Below, piece after piece: positions 50,991-59,826 of a stretch of 64,000 nucleotides of DNA. Both the position numbers and the translations under genes were made by a program. The notes below the pieces were generated by a model. That model searched no databases and had not been told where the DNA came from. It worked only from the letters and a program-made list of their open reading frames with translations. Each line of letters starts with the position of its first letter. The first letter of the stretch is position 1. This stretch comes from Phycisphaerales bacterium (GTDB taxonomy: Bacteria > Planctomycetota > Phycisphaerae > UBA1845), in assembly GCA_020852275.1 (NCBI GenBank), contig JADZBE010000017.1:1-64000 (forward strand), read 5' to 3'.

Positions 50991-51040
50991 CCCGACGATG
51001 CACCCTCTGATTGCTCTTCTATCAGGATCGGGTGCAGAAG

Positions 51041-52240
51041 ATGCGCGTGCTCGTCGTGAATCCCCAGGACGGTCTGCCCCCCTCCACGCCGCAATTCCTC
51101 AGCGATCACGGCTGGGACGTGTGCCTCGCCGGGGATTATGAAGCGGCCTCGCAGCAGCTTGCCGGTGGAGGGATCGATGCGGTTCTGGTGACCGAGCAGG
51201 CTTCCCCCCAGGCCAAACCCGCGCCGGCCGGCGGTGGGGAGGAGGACCCGGGAGGGTTGTACCGCATGTTGGAGGCGGGGCGCGTCGCCACCGTCATGTT
51301 GGTGGACGATCACCATCGTCGTCAGGCGCCCGACTCCACGCTGATCGACTTCGCCCCGCGCGCCTGTGCCGGCGAAGACCTGCTGGCGCGCCTCTCAACG
51401 GTTACGCGCTATCACCGCCATTTGCGCCAGATCGAGACCGAGTTGGAGCACATGCAGCGCCTCGGCAAGCGCCTCAACGACCACTTCAGCGAAGTGGACC
51501 AGGAGATGCGCCTCGCGTCGCGCCTCCAGCGGGACTTCCTCCCCAAGCTCACCGAGCCGCTCGACGGCGTGTCCTTCAAGACCATTTACCGCCCGGCGTC
51601 CTGGGTCTCCGGCGACATCTACGACATCTTTCGAGTGGATGAGTCGCACGTCGCCTGCTACGTCGCGGACGCCGTCGGACACGGCATGGCCGCCAGCCTG
51701 CTGACCATCTTCATCAAGCAGGCGATCGTCCCCAAGCGCATCGTCGGCGGCAACTACGAGGTGCTGGACCCGACGCAGACGCTGGCGATTCTCAATGAAG
51801 CGCTCGCCGCGCAGACGCTGCCCAACGCGCAGTTCGTCACGGCCTGCTATGCGCTGCTGAACACGAAGACGCTCAAGTTGAAGTACGCACGCGCGGGGCA
51901 TCCGTATCCACTGCTGTTCAGCACGGACGGACACGTCACGGAACTGAAGTCGCCCGGCGGACTGCTGGGACTTTTCGCGGATGAGCAGTTCCCCTCCGCG
52001 GAGGTGCAACTGCGCCCCGGCGACAAGGTGCTGCTGTACACCGACGGCTTCGAGATGGTCTTTCAGGAAGGGGACCGCGCCGCCAAGCTCGATACGCGGG
52101 CCTACATGAAGCGCTTCGAGGCCCTGGCGCACCAGCCGCTCAACCGCATGATCGCCGAGATCGACGCTCTCCTCGACGACGACCACGGCTCGCTCGCCCC
52201 GCGCGACGACATCTCCATCGTCGGCTTCGAGATCCCGTAG
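51041..52240 (+). CDS. SpoIIE-type PP2C phosphatase with a receiver-like N-terminus
   Basis: This 399-residue protein starts at ATG 51041 (a TTG at 51011 is the alternative). Residues 1-125 are like a degenerate response-regulator receiver domain (RVLVVNPQDGLPPSTPQF), lacking an obvious phosphoacceptor Asp in place. A coiled-coil linker lies at 130-170. The PP2C/SpoIIE domain has SGDIYDIF, VADAVGHGMAASLL, RAGHPYPLLF, LLYTDGFEM and DDISIV. SpoIIE-like phosphatases dephosphorylate anti-sigma or anti-anti-sigma partners. No such partner is in the window. Confidence 0.88.
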   Translation: MRVLVVNPQDGLPPSTPQFLSDHGWDVCLAGDYEAASQQLAGGGIDAVLVTEQASPQAKPAPAGGGEEDPGGLYRMLEAGRVATVMLVDDHHRRQAPDSTLIDFAPRACAGEDLLARLSTVTRYHRHLRQIETELEHMQRLGKRLNDHFSEVDQEMRLASRLQRDFLPKLTEPLDGVSFKTIYRPASWVSGDIYDIFRVDESHVACYVADAVGHGMAASLLTIFIKQAIVPKRIVGGNYEVLDPTQTLAILNEALAAQTLPNAQFVTACYALLNTKTLKLKYARAGHPYPLLFSTDGHVTELKSPGGLLGLFADEQFPSAEVQLRPGDKVLLYTDGFEMVFQEGDRAAKLDTRAYMKRFEALAHQPLNRMIAEIDALLDDDHGSLAPRDDISIVGFEIP

Positions 52241-52315
52241 AGCGGATTCCGCAGTGCAGGCCGACGTACGCCGCGAGCAGGCTTGGGTTCAAGCACGCCC
52301 ATGACTTCCTGGGTG

Positions 52316-52412
52316 GACGCCCGCTGAAGGGCAACCGCGTGGCACGGTCTGGCGTACTCGCCAGGCCGTGGCGGGCGAGGCAAGACCAGGGTGAGCGGAG
52401 TATCGTTGACCA
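52316..52412. repeat. dispersed ~95-bp repeat, copy 2
   Basis: It aligns with 3375-3470 as described there. It carries an open minus-strand frame from the ATG at 52413 with MVNDTPLTLVL, then PRPGEYARPCH. The conserved frame in both copies suggests a coding or peptide-like element rather than pure palindrome drift. Confidence 0.6.
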
Positions 52413-52427
52413 TACGACCCGCCGCGC

Positions 52428-52472
52428 AGGCGGGAATCCAATCCAGTCATTCCCGCGCAGGCGGGAATCCAG
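52428..52472. repeat. REP-type repeat, two units
   Basis: The word CGCGCAGGCGGGAATCC occurs twice (about 52430 and 52456), separated by AATCCAGTCATTC. This belongs to the family seen at 9790-9965. Confidence 0.8.
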
Positions 52473-52598
52473 CGTTCCAGCGATGCGCCCGGGATCCTCG
52501 CCTTCTCGAAGGGGGGATACTCATGCCCGCCTGAAAGCCCTGCCTTCACCGGTCGGCAAAGCTGGGCGCAGCGCCGCGCTTTCAAGGCCGCACGGCCG

Positions 52599-53033
52599 TC
52601 ACGCAGGACGCTCCGACCCGCGACGCGACTTTGACTTCGCCCGCACACGTTTGGGCGGCGACTTCGCTCCCACAATCCGCAAAAAGCGCATGACCGCCGC
52701 GCGACCATAAACGGGCTGCCGCCACTGGTTGGACTTGGCAAACGGACGACCCGGCTCGAATCCGGCGGCGCGAAGCAGGCGGCGAACCTCCCGCAACTCG
52801 ACCTGCGAGTCGGCCACCAGCCGAATCTCGTAGCCCTTCTTGTAATGGTCGGGCGCTTCCGCGCGAAGCTCCGCATTGGGTCGCCGAACGTAACCGTTCA
52901 GCCGAAACCGCTTCGCCAGCTCGGCCGACACCGCTGCCGGTGGCGCCGGGGCCGGCGCCGCATCCGCCACTGCGGGTCTCGTCCGTGCATCGCCGCGTTT
53001 CCTTGATGAATTCCCTGCCGCTGCTTTCGCCAT
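52599..53033 (-). CDS. uncharacterised basic protein
   Basis: This 144-residue protein begins with a lysine/alanine-rich leader and an alanine/proline stretch. A compact core follows at about residues 38-120: RFRLNGYVRRPN, KKGYEIRLVADSQVELREVRRLLRAAGF and NQWRQPVYGRAAVMRFLRIV. A lysine/arginine tail closes it. The core may be a small nucleic-acid-binding fold; I recognise no family. It is a separate unit before asnA. Confidence 0.6.
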   Translation of the reverse strand: MAKAAAGNSSRKRGDARTRPAVADAAPAPAPPAAVSAELAKRFRLNGYVRRPNAELRAEAPDHYKKGYEIRLVADSQVELREVRRLLRAAGFEPGRPFAKSNQWRQPVYGRAAVMRFLRIVGAKSPPKRVRAKSKSRRGSERPA

Positions 53034-53189
53034 GACTGAATTCGCCCGGCCCGCCCCAACGGGCGCGCACGAAGTTCACTTCCCGTTCCGCAGCGCCCAT
53101 GCAACACTGCGGAGCGGAAAGTGTACGGTTCAGCGGCAGGCTCCTGCAAGCAGCCGCCGTTCGCAACGACCCGCGCCGTTGCTCGTCAT

Positions 53190-54329
53190 TCAGCACTCCA
53201 GCACGTGAATGCCGCGCTTCCGTCCGATGTCCTTCAGCACCTTCGGCCACACGGTCACGCTGACCTCGCCGAGGTGCGCCTTGCGCAGCAGGTACATGAA
53301 CGTCCGCGACTGCCCGATGCCGCCGCCGATCGACAGCGGAATCTCCCCTTTCAGAATGGCCTGGTGATACGGCAGCTTGAGGAAGTCCGTCTGCTTGGTG
53401 ATTTCGAGTTGCTTGCGGAGTGTTTCCGCGGTCACACGGATGCCCATGCTGGTCAGCTCATGCCGACGCTGGGTCACCGGGTTCCACACGAGAATGTCGC
53501 CGTTGAGTCCGTGCATCGGGCGACCTTCCGCGGACCGCGTCTCCGTCACCCAGTCATCGTAATCGGACGCGCGCATCTCGTGCGGGTAGCCGTCCGCCAG
53601 CGTGTAGCCGATGCCGTAGATGAACACCGCGGGGAAGTCCTGCAGAATGGCCGTTTCGCGCGCCTTGCGCGGCAGATCCGGGAAGCGTTCGAGGATTTCC
53701 TCCGCGTGGATGAACTTCAGCTTGCGCGGCAGCGTCGGATACTTGTCCGTCTTGAGCTGCGGGAACATGTGCATCACCTTGCGTTCCGCGCCTTTGAGCA
53801 CTTCCCAGATTTTCTCCACAACATCCGTCAGGAACTTCAGGTTCCGCTGGTCCGCGGTCATCACCCGCTCCCAGTCCCACTGGTCCACGTACGCGCTGTG
53901 GTCGTGATCGAGGAAGTAGTCCTTCCGCACTGCACGCATGTCCGTGAGGATGCCTTCGCCGATGTTGCAGTCGAAGTAACGCAGGGCGAGCCGTTTCCAC
54001 TTCGTCGCGGCCTGCACGACCTGCGCCCGGATGGGCTTCTCCAGGCCCAGTCCGCAGGGGAAGCTGATCGGCGTGCGCGAGCCGTCGCGGTCGAGATAGT
54101 CGTTGACGCCGCTCTCCTCGCTGACAATCAGCGGAACCGTCACGCGCATCAGCTCCAGCTCTTTGCACAGATGCTCCTCGATGTAGTCCTTGGCCGCGAA
54201 AATCGCTTTCTGCGTCTCCTTCGGCGTCAGGAGCGGGACGTAGTCTTTGGGAAGCACCTTCTCAACTTCGGGATACGTACTGACCCCCGGACCGGCGAGG
54301 TCCGCCTTCTTGTCCGCAACCGCAACCAT
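53190..54329 (-). CDS. asnA: aspartate-ammonia ligase (asparagine synthetase A)
   Basis: This 379-residue protein starts at ATG 54329, 8 nt after GAGGAG. It belongs to the class II aminoacyl-tRNA-synthetase-like fold of AsnA (E. coli AsnA has 330 residues). Markers are SEESGVNDYLDR, FDCNIGEGILTDM, DHDHSAYVDQWDWE, and a C-terminal GGGIGQSRTFMYLL motif 3-like segment. It makes asparagine from aspartate, ammonia and ATP. The N-terminus is about 50 residues longer than in E. coli. Confidence 0.92.
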   Translation of the reverse strand: MVAVADKKADLAGPGVSTYPEVEKVLPKDYVPLLTPKETQKAIFAAKDYIEEHLCKELELMRVTVPLIVSEESGVNDYLDRDGSRTPISFPCGLGLEKPIRAQVVQAATKWKRLALRYFDCNIGEGILTDMRAVRKDYFLDHDHSAYVDQWDWERVMTADQRNLKFLTDVVEKIWEVLKGAERKVMHMFPQLKTDKYPTLPRKLKFIHAEEILERFPDLPRKARETAILQDFPAVFIYGIGYTLADGYPHEMRASDYDDWVTETRSAEGRPMHGLNGDILVWNPVTQRRHELTSMGIRVTAETLRKQLEITKQTDFLKLPYHQAILKGEIPLSIGGGIGQSRTFMYLLRKAHLGEVSVTVWPKVLKDIGRKRGIHVLEC

Positions 54330-55234
54330 GATGTGCACTCCTCAATGTGGGTAGGCTGAAAAACCGGCTTTTCCGCCGCGCATGGGCTGCGCACCTCGCA
54401 CGGGTCGCGCGCACTGCGCACTGCCGCCGAGCCGGCACACGATCGTACAAGCCCCGGTGCGCCGGCTCAGGCCTCTAAGCCGCGTCACCTGGCGCGGCGC
54501 GTCCGGATGCCTGAAACGGCTGCATTCCGCGTGCCAGCACGACCGGTCACCCGGGCTCATCTGCATTGAGGGTCAACGGAATGGCCACAAGAAGGCAAGC
54601 GGTAGCCCCGCTTGGCGCTCCGTGTCAGGAGTCGCTCCATCGCCAGTGCTTCGGGTTTGCAACGCGCGCCATCGCTTGCGCTACGGGTTATGAAACCGTA
54701 GCGCAAACAAGGGCGGGAGGTTCCACTCATCGTCTTGCGTAAATTGGCGAAATCCAAGCGCCGACGCCGAATGGGGATGACAGGTTGGCCGAAAGCGCTG
54801 CCAAGCACGCACGTGGCGTCGGCCTCGCAAGGACCTTGCCTGGATGGCTGGACACCGCCAGGGCGAGGAGTCGCTTGGACCGCAGGTCGAGGTCTCCGCT
54901 TTTTTTTCGTCCGGAGCGCTGGCAGACGTCTCCAGTGACTTCAGCCACTGGTTGACGAACTCAGTACCATTTTCTTCTGCCCGTAAGGCGAAAGCGATCC
55001 CCTTGATCGGTGAGTATCGTCCGCGCTCAAGGCAGAGAAGAAGAAGCGGAGAAGAGCCAATCGGGGCGTGTCCCCCAAGGTGCTTCAAGCCCGCCAACAG
55101 CAGCCTGCGCCCCGACGGGAGAAGAGACGCTTGCTCCCTTGAGCCGGGACGTGAGGTATTCCCCAGCCTGCGCCGCCGCGCGGAGAGAGTTAGCTGCATC
55201 GCTCCAACGCCTCGAAGCCCACACTCGCCCAAAC
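54330..55234. other. long gene-free stretch with a perfect inverted repeat
   Basis: This stretch of about 900 bp has no convincing gene. A minus-strand frame at 54681-55277 was considered and rejected. It contains a perfect 11-bp inverted repeat, TTGCGCTACGG/CCGTAGCGCAA, at 54676-54686 and 54696-54706. Confidence 0.6.
54676..54706. repeat. hairpin TTGCGCTACGG..CCGTAGCGCAA
   Basis: The arms are perfect over 11 bp with a 9-nt loop (GTTATGAAA). The words around it (GTGCTTCGGGTTTGC) resemble the CCAGCGAGGGC-type planctomycete repeats seen at 28905 and 63223. Confidence 0.8.
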
Positions 55235-56311
55235 TCAAACCTTCCGCAGCAGCGTGACGCGCCCGATCGGCACCCACTCGACCACGAGGATGTCCCCGGT
55301 GGCGAGGAAGATGGCGCTGTGCGGATGGATGAACTTGCCGGGGACGAACTGCTCATGCGGCGCGCCGCGAAGCTGCGACGGATGTCCATCGCCCAGATGC
55401 GCCGCCACCTGGTTGTCCTTGTCCACCAGCGTGACCACGCTTTCCAGATCGGAGATGAGCATCAGCTCGCCGCGTGTCTTGAAATGGCACGGCATCCGCA
55501 TGCCCTCGGTGACGAAGCCGGCGTGCTTGCCGTCCAGAGTGAAGTATTGCAGCCGGCGGTTGCCCCGGTCGGCCACGACCAGTTTCGGCTCGCCCCCGCG
55601 CGCGTCCACCCACAACCCGTGCGGGCAACTGAGCTGCCCCGCGCCGTTGCCCGGCTCACCGATCGTGCGGACGTAGTCGCCCTTGATCGTGTATTGGTGA
55701 ATGTAGCTGCTGCCGTAGCCGTCGCCGACGTAGAAATCTCCGTTGGGCGCGAACGCCACATTCGTCGGGCAGAACTGCTCGGGCTTCTCATACTTGCCCG
55801 ATTCCTTCGGGAGGCCTTTTTCCCAGATCACTTCACCGCCGAGCGTCGTCTTCACCACGAGCCGGCGGTTGATGTCGCAGTGGTAAAGGAATTCGTCCGC
55901 GCCTTCTTTCCGCAGGTCCAGCCCATGCCCTCCGTTGCGAAATGCCGCGCCCCACGACGTGACGAACTTGCCCTGGTCATCGAACACGCAGATGGCGTCT
56001 CCGCGCTCGCTGGAAGGGTGAACCGTGTGAGAGATGTAGATCCGACCGGCCGCATCCTGCGCCACGCCGTGCGTGTCGCCCCATTTAAGCGTCGCCGGCG
56101 GCGTGAGCCAGTCGTGCGTCGCCTCATACGTGTGCGCGCCGCTTCCGAGGCGCAGCGCCTGCGCCCCGGCCTTGTCCTGCGTTCGAATCCTCGGCGCGCT
56201 CGGCGCACCGAAGGCCGACTTCAGCGGCGCCGCCAGCGTCACAGCCACCGCCGCCTTGCCCGTGATCGAAAGAAACTCCCGCCGCCGCACCCGCCGATCC
56301 TGACAACCCAT
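55235..56311 (-). CDS. NHL-repeat propeller protein, Tat-exported
   Basis: This 358-residue protein starts at ATG 56311. The leader RRREFLSITGKAAVAVTLA is a twin-arginine signal, with cleavage near AFGA. The body is a six-bladed propeller with NHL-type repeats, for example GRIYISHTVHPSS, CPTNVAFAPNGDFYVGDGYG, SCPHGLWVDARGGEPKLVVADRGNRRLQ and GKFIHPHSAIFLATGDILVVEW. Related proteins are 6-bladed periplasmic binding or lyase-like proteins; no catalytic residues can be assigned. The divergent operon to the right has its own promoter. Confidence 0.88.
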   Translation of the reverse strand: MGCQDRRVRRREFLSITGKAAVAVTLAAPLKSAFGAPSAPRIRTQDKAGAQALRLGSGAHTYEATHDWLTPPATLKWGDTHGVAQDAAGRIYISHTVHPSSERGDAICVFDDQGKFVTSWGAAFRNGGHGLDLRKEGADEFLYHCDINRRLVVKTTLGGEVIWEKGLPKESGKYEKPEQFCPTNVAFAPNGDFYVGDGYGSSYIHQYTIKGDYVRTIGEPGNGAGQLSCPHGLWVDARGGEPKLVVADRGNRRLQYFTLDGKHAGFVTEGMRMPCHFKTRGELMLISDLESVVTLVDKDNQVAAHLGDGHPSQLRGAPHEQFVPGKFIHPHSAIFLATGDILVVEWVPIGRVTLLRKV

Positions 56312-56506
56312 GTCGCATCTCCCATTTCCAAAGCTCCCAGCCCAAACGCGCGAGGAATCCTACCGGTGCGCGGTCCTCCCCGCGACGAACCTCTTGGCGC
56401 AACACCTTCGGCGACGAGCAAGCCTTGATCTGCGAATTATCCGGTCCTTGGCAACCTCCCAGGGGTCCATCTCCGGCGTCGTCCACCCATTCGCGCCTCA
56501 GGACGC

Positions 56507-56534
56507 TTGGCAACCTGCGATGAATTGCTACACT
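56507..56534 (+). promoter_or_regulatory. candidate extended -10 promoter
   Basis: TTGGCA (56507-56512), then 16 nt, then TACACT (56529-56534) preceded by TGC (56526-56528), a TGn extended -10. It fits a transcript start at about 56541, just before the DUF4198 gene at 56586. Confidence 0.55.
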
Positions 56535-56575
56535 CAATCTGGAGGAATTTCACGCCCGCCCTTACAACCAGATTG
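56535..56575 (+). promoter_or_regulatory. leader inverted repeat near the ribosome-binding site
   Basis: CAATCTGG (56535-56542) and CCAGATTG (56568-56575) can pair across 25 nt. The right arm abuts the Shine-Dalgarno GGAGGG (56575-56580). The loop begins with another GGAGGA-like word. It might influence translation of the gene at 56586, though no ligand is known. Confidence 0.35.
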
Positions 56576-56585
56576 GAGGGTCGTC

Positions 56586-57371
56586 ATGCCTGCTTACGCT
56601 CAAAGACGCCTCAACGTCGCGCTCGCCTGTGCCGCGATTCTCTCGCTCGGCATCTGGCCGCGGACTTCGGGTTCCGCGCTCCTCGCCGCGGATTCCGTCC
56701 TTCAACCCGCGACCCTGTCCGTGCCGGCGCGCCAACCGCTGGAACTGACGTTGCGCCTGCCCAACGGCGAGTCGTGGAGCGCCGTCAACGTGGGCCGCTT
56801 CATCGTGCGCGAACAAGGCCTGCAACGCAGCGTCGAGCCACCCATCGCCGCGACGCGCGACACGTTGAGCCTCTCGTTCGACAAAGCCGGGTACGCGCTT
56901 GTGGCGCTCGACGTCGGCCCGGCCTCGGAGAAGGACCGGCGCGACTCCTGGCGGCGCACCACGCATTGCACCAAGCTCTTTGTCCACATCACCGGCGAAG
57001 GCGAGAAGAACTCGGGCCAGAACCCCGGACTCACCGCCAAAGTAGGCAGCCGCATTGAACTGCTTCCGCTCATGGATCCGACGCAGCTCGCGCCGGGCGC
57101 CGACCTCCCCGTTCGCGCGTACTTCGACGGCGATAAGGTCGTCGGCGGAGAAGTGACGGCGCTCGCGCCGGATGGAACAAGTTCAACGGTCGTGACCGAC
57201 TCCGTCGGTGCGACGCATTTCAGAATGGGAAGCGCCGGTCGCTGGACGATCCGATTCACGCACGTTTCGGAGGGCGAGACCTACGTTGCGGAAATGCTCT
57301 TCGACGTGAACGAATCACCGCCCGCGCCGCAGCCCGCGCCGCCCTCCGGCTCCAAAAAGGAGGAGAAGTAG
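56586..57371 (+). CDS. DUF4198/NikM-like exported protein
   Basis: The ATG at 56586 follows GGAGGG (56575-56580) by 5 nt and gives 261 residues. A hydrophobic leader (LNVALACAAILSLGIW) is followed by a beta-sandwich. PLELTLRLPNGESWS and DLPVRAYFDGDKVVGGEVTALAPDG correspond to the DUF4198 cell-surface/nickel-uptake-associated family. It ends in a proline- and lysine-rich tail. The stop lies 2 nt before the next gene's ATG, so the two are co-transcribed and coupled. A role in metal or surface binding is suggested, not shown. Confidence 0.7.
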   Translation: MPAYAQRRLNVALACAAILSLGIWPRTSGSALLAADSVLQPATLSVPARQPLELTLRLPNGESWSAVNVGRFIVREQGLQRSVEPPIAATRDTLSLSFDKAGYALVALDVGPASEKDRRDSWRRTTHCTKLFVHITGEGEKNSGQNPGLTAKVGSRIELLPLMDPTQLAPGADLPVRAYFDGDKVVGGEVTALAPDGTSSTVVTDSVGATHFRMGSAGRWTIRFTHVSEGETYVAEMLFDVNESPPAPQPAPPSGSKKEEK

Positions 57372-57373
57372 CC

Positions 57374-59713
57374 ATGACATCCAAACCATGCTTTACACTC
57401 GCCGCGCTGCTTGGATGCCTGGCCATCGCATCGTTTGCCTTGCAATCGCTCGCTTCTGATTGGATTGAGCTGGGCCCCGCGCCGATCATCACGGGTTCGT
57501 ACACCGGCCGCCTCTCCGCCGTCGTCGCCAGCCCGACGGATCCCAACAAGTATTATGTCGGCGGCGCGGACGGCGGCGTGTGGAAAACGCTCGACGGCGG
57601 CACGAGCTGGATCCCGCTGACGGACTTTCTACCGATCTGTTCCATCGGCGCGCTCGCCCTCGATCCGGCAAGCGACGACAGCCTCTACGCGGGCTCCGGC
57701 GAGGCCAATTACGCCAACCACAGCGTGTACGGCCTGGGTCTGTACAAGACCACCGACGGCGGCCAGACGTGGGAAATCCTCGCGCAGGACACCTTCGCCG
57801 GGCGCACCTTCGCGCGCATCGCCGTGTCGCCGACCAACAGCGACGTCCTCTACGCCGCCATCGGATATGCCGGCGGATTCCCCGCGCGCGTCGCGGCCAA
57901 GGGACATCCGCTCGGCGAGGGTCCCGTCGGCGTGTTCAAATCCACAGACGCCGGACATACGTGGGCGCAACTGACCAACGGAATCCCCGCCATCGCCGCC
58001 ACCGATCTCGTCGTCGATCCCGGCAACGGCGACCGCGTCTTCGCCGCCATCGGGCACGTCTTCGGCGACAACGCCAACGGCGTGTACCGCAGCATCGACG
58101 GCGGCGCGTCCTTCGTGAAACTCGCCGGCGGACTGCCCACGACCAACATCGGGCGCATCGCGCTGGCGATCGCGCCCACCGACGCCAACCGCCTTTACAC
58201 CATTTTCGTCAACAAGTCCGACAGCTCCGGCGGCGGCGCCAGCACGCGCAGCGTGTACCGCACCGACAACGGCGGCGACGCCTGGACTGACATCAACCCC
58301 GGCAATTTCCAGGCTTCCTACGGCTGGTACCTCTGCACCGCCGTCGTGCGGCCCGCCGACCGCGACACGTTCTTCCTCGGCGGATTGGACATGATTCGCG
58401 GCGTGGCCGGCGGATCGAGCTACTCGACGCGGACGCCGCCGCACGTGGACTTGCATGGCTTGGCCTTCGACGCCTCGGAACGTCTGCTCGCCGCGGATGA
58501 CGGTGGGCTGCACCGCTCGTCGGATTTCGGAAACTCGTGGGTCTCGCTCAACCGCGGGCTGGGCGTAATTCAGTTCTACGCCGGCGTTTCGGTCCATCCC
58601 ACCAGCCGCGACTTCCTCCTCGGCGGTTTTCAGGACAACGGCTCCTGCATCCGCACCACCAACCTTGAATGGGTCAGCAAGGTCGGCGGCGACGGGGGCT
58701 GGACTTCGCTCAGCCCCTTCGACCCCAACATCATGCTCGCTGAGTACCAGGGCGCCGGCAATCTTTATCGCTCCACCAACGGCGGTTCTTCGTTCAGCGC
58801 CTCCGGCTCGGGCATCAGCGGCAGCGACCGCAACTGCTTCCTCCCGCCGCACGTCTTTGATCCGCAGACCGCCGGGAGAATGCTCTACGGAACCCACCGC
58901 GTCTATCAGAGCCTTAACAGCGGCTCAAGCTGGTCCGCCATCAGCGGCGACATCACCGGCGGATCGGGCGCCATCCGCGCGCTGGCCATCGCGCCATCCA
59001 ACTCGCAGACCGTCTACGCCGCCACCAACGACGGCCGCGTCCTCGTCAGCACCGACGGCGGACGCAATTTCTCGCTGAAAATCACCGGGCATCCCGGCTG
59101 GCCTCGCGTCACGCGCGAGCTGGCCGTCGATCCCCTCGACGACTCCACGGTCTTCCTGGCGACGGCGTGGTTCGGCGTGGATCAGGTGACGGCCACCTTC
59201 GACCGCGGCGACACGTGGGTCAGCCTCGACGGCGATCTGCCCGACGTACCCGTCAACGTCGTCGCGGTGTTCAACGACGGCGTCTCGCGGTTCCTCTTCG
59301 CCGGCACCGACGCCGGCACGTATGTCACCGCGGACGACGGCGCAACCTGGACGCTCATGGGCCTGTCGCTTCCGTACACGCCCGTCATGGACCTCGTCGT
59401 GGATCTCGCGCAGGGTCGCCTCGTCGCCACCACGCAAGGCCGCGGCGCCTGGCACATGCCGCTGCCCAAGGTCGTGTGCGACGCGATCACGCAGGTGAAA
59501 GTGAAATGCACTGCGACCGGCAAGATATCCGTGAAGGTCAGCTCAACATTGGTCGAGGGCACGGTGCTCACCTTCACCAACGACGGCGGCCGCGAAAGGG
59601 AGGTCATCCTCGCGGCGGACGGCTCCGGCAAAGCAAAGTGGAAGAACCAGACCGGTTCGCACGAGATATGCTTGGCGGATTGCGGCGATTGCCAGACCGT
59701 CACGTGTCCGTAA
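57374..59713 (+). CDS. exported Asp-box (sialidase-like) beta-propeller protein
   Basis: This 779-residue protein has a signal peptide (LAALLGCLAIASFALQSLA). The body contains about eleven Asp-box loops of the S-x-D-x-G-x-x-W type, for example KTLDGGTSWIP, KTTDGGQTWEI, RSSDFGNSWVS and VTADDGATWTL, making one or two propellers as in exo-alpha-sialidase/VPS10-like proteins. The catalytic arginine triad of a true sialidase cannot be located, so binding is as likely as catalysis. The last 80 residues form a separate beta-domain with four cysteines (KCTATG and CLADCGDCQTVTC). Probably extracellular. Confidence 0.85.
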   Translation: MTSKPCFTLAALLGCLAIASFALQSLASDWIELGPAPIITGSYTGRLSAVVASPTDPNKYYVGGADGGVWKTLDGGTSWIPLTDFLPICSIGALALDPASDDSLYAGSGEANYANHSVYGLGLYKTTDGGQTWEILAQDTFAGRTFARIAVSPTNSDVLYAAIGYAGGFPARVAAKGHPLGEGPVGVFKSTDAGHTWAQLTNGIPAIAATDLVVDPGNGDRVFAAIGHVFGDNANGVYRSIDGGASFVKLAGGLPTTNIGRIALAIAPTDANRLYTIFVNKSDSSGGGASTRSVYRTDNGGDAWTDINPGNFQASYGWYLCTAVVRPADRDTFFLGGLDMIRGVAGGSSYSTRTPPHVDLHGLAFDASERLLAADDGGLHRSSDFGNSWVSLNRGLGVIQFYAGVSVHPTSRDFLLGGFQDNGSCIRTTNLEWVSKVGGDGGWTSLSPFDPNIMLAEYQGAGNLYRSTNGGSSFSASGSGISGSDRNCFLPPHVFDPQTAGRMLYGTHRVYQSLNSGSSWSAISGDITGGSGAIRALAIAPSNSQTVYAATNDGRVLVSTDGGRNFSLKITGHPGWPRVTRELAVDPLDDSTVFLATAWFGVDQVTATFDRGDTWVSLDGDLPDVPVNVVAVFNDGVSRFLFAGTDAGTYVTADDGATWTLMGLSLPYTPVMDLVVDLAQGRLVATTQGRGAWHMPLPKVVCDAITQVKVKCTATGKISVKVSSTLVEGTVLTFTNDGGREREVILAADGSGKAKWKNQTGSHEICLADCGDCQTVTCP

Positions 59714-59826
59714 GGCAAGGCGATCCCGCGGTTCAACCTCCCTCCCGGTGAGGGACCCGCTTTTGGGAGCGTGATGCTTCGTGGCCGCAAATCCGCCGCG
59801 AATTGCGCATTCACGCCATCGCGCGC

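Larger units (their letters stand above)
52241..52598. other. gene-free stretch with repeats
   Basis: It holds the dispersed ~95-bp repeat (52316-52412) and two REP-type units TCATTCCCGCGCAGGCGGGAATCCA-like (52428-52472). The remainder runs to the next gene without a convincing start. Confidence 0.6.

Noticed and set aside
54681-55277. 198-residue minus-strand frame upstream of the NHL gene
   Set aside because: One short patch (ENGTEFVNQWLKSL) recalls an integrase core, but no second catalytic motif or conserved context follows, and the rest is low complexity.
56175-56215. Possible tRNA T-arm (GCGTTCGAATCC)
   Set aside because: No acceptor, D or anticodon arms surround it; it lies inside the NHL-repeat gene.
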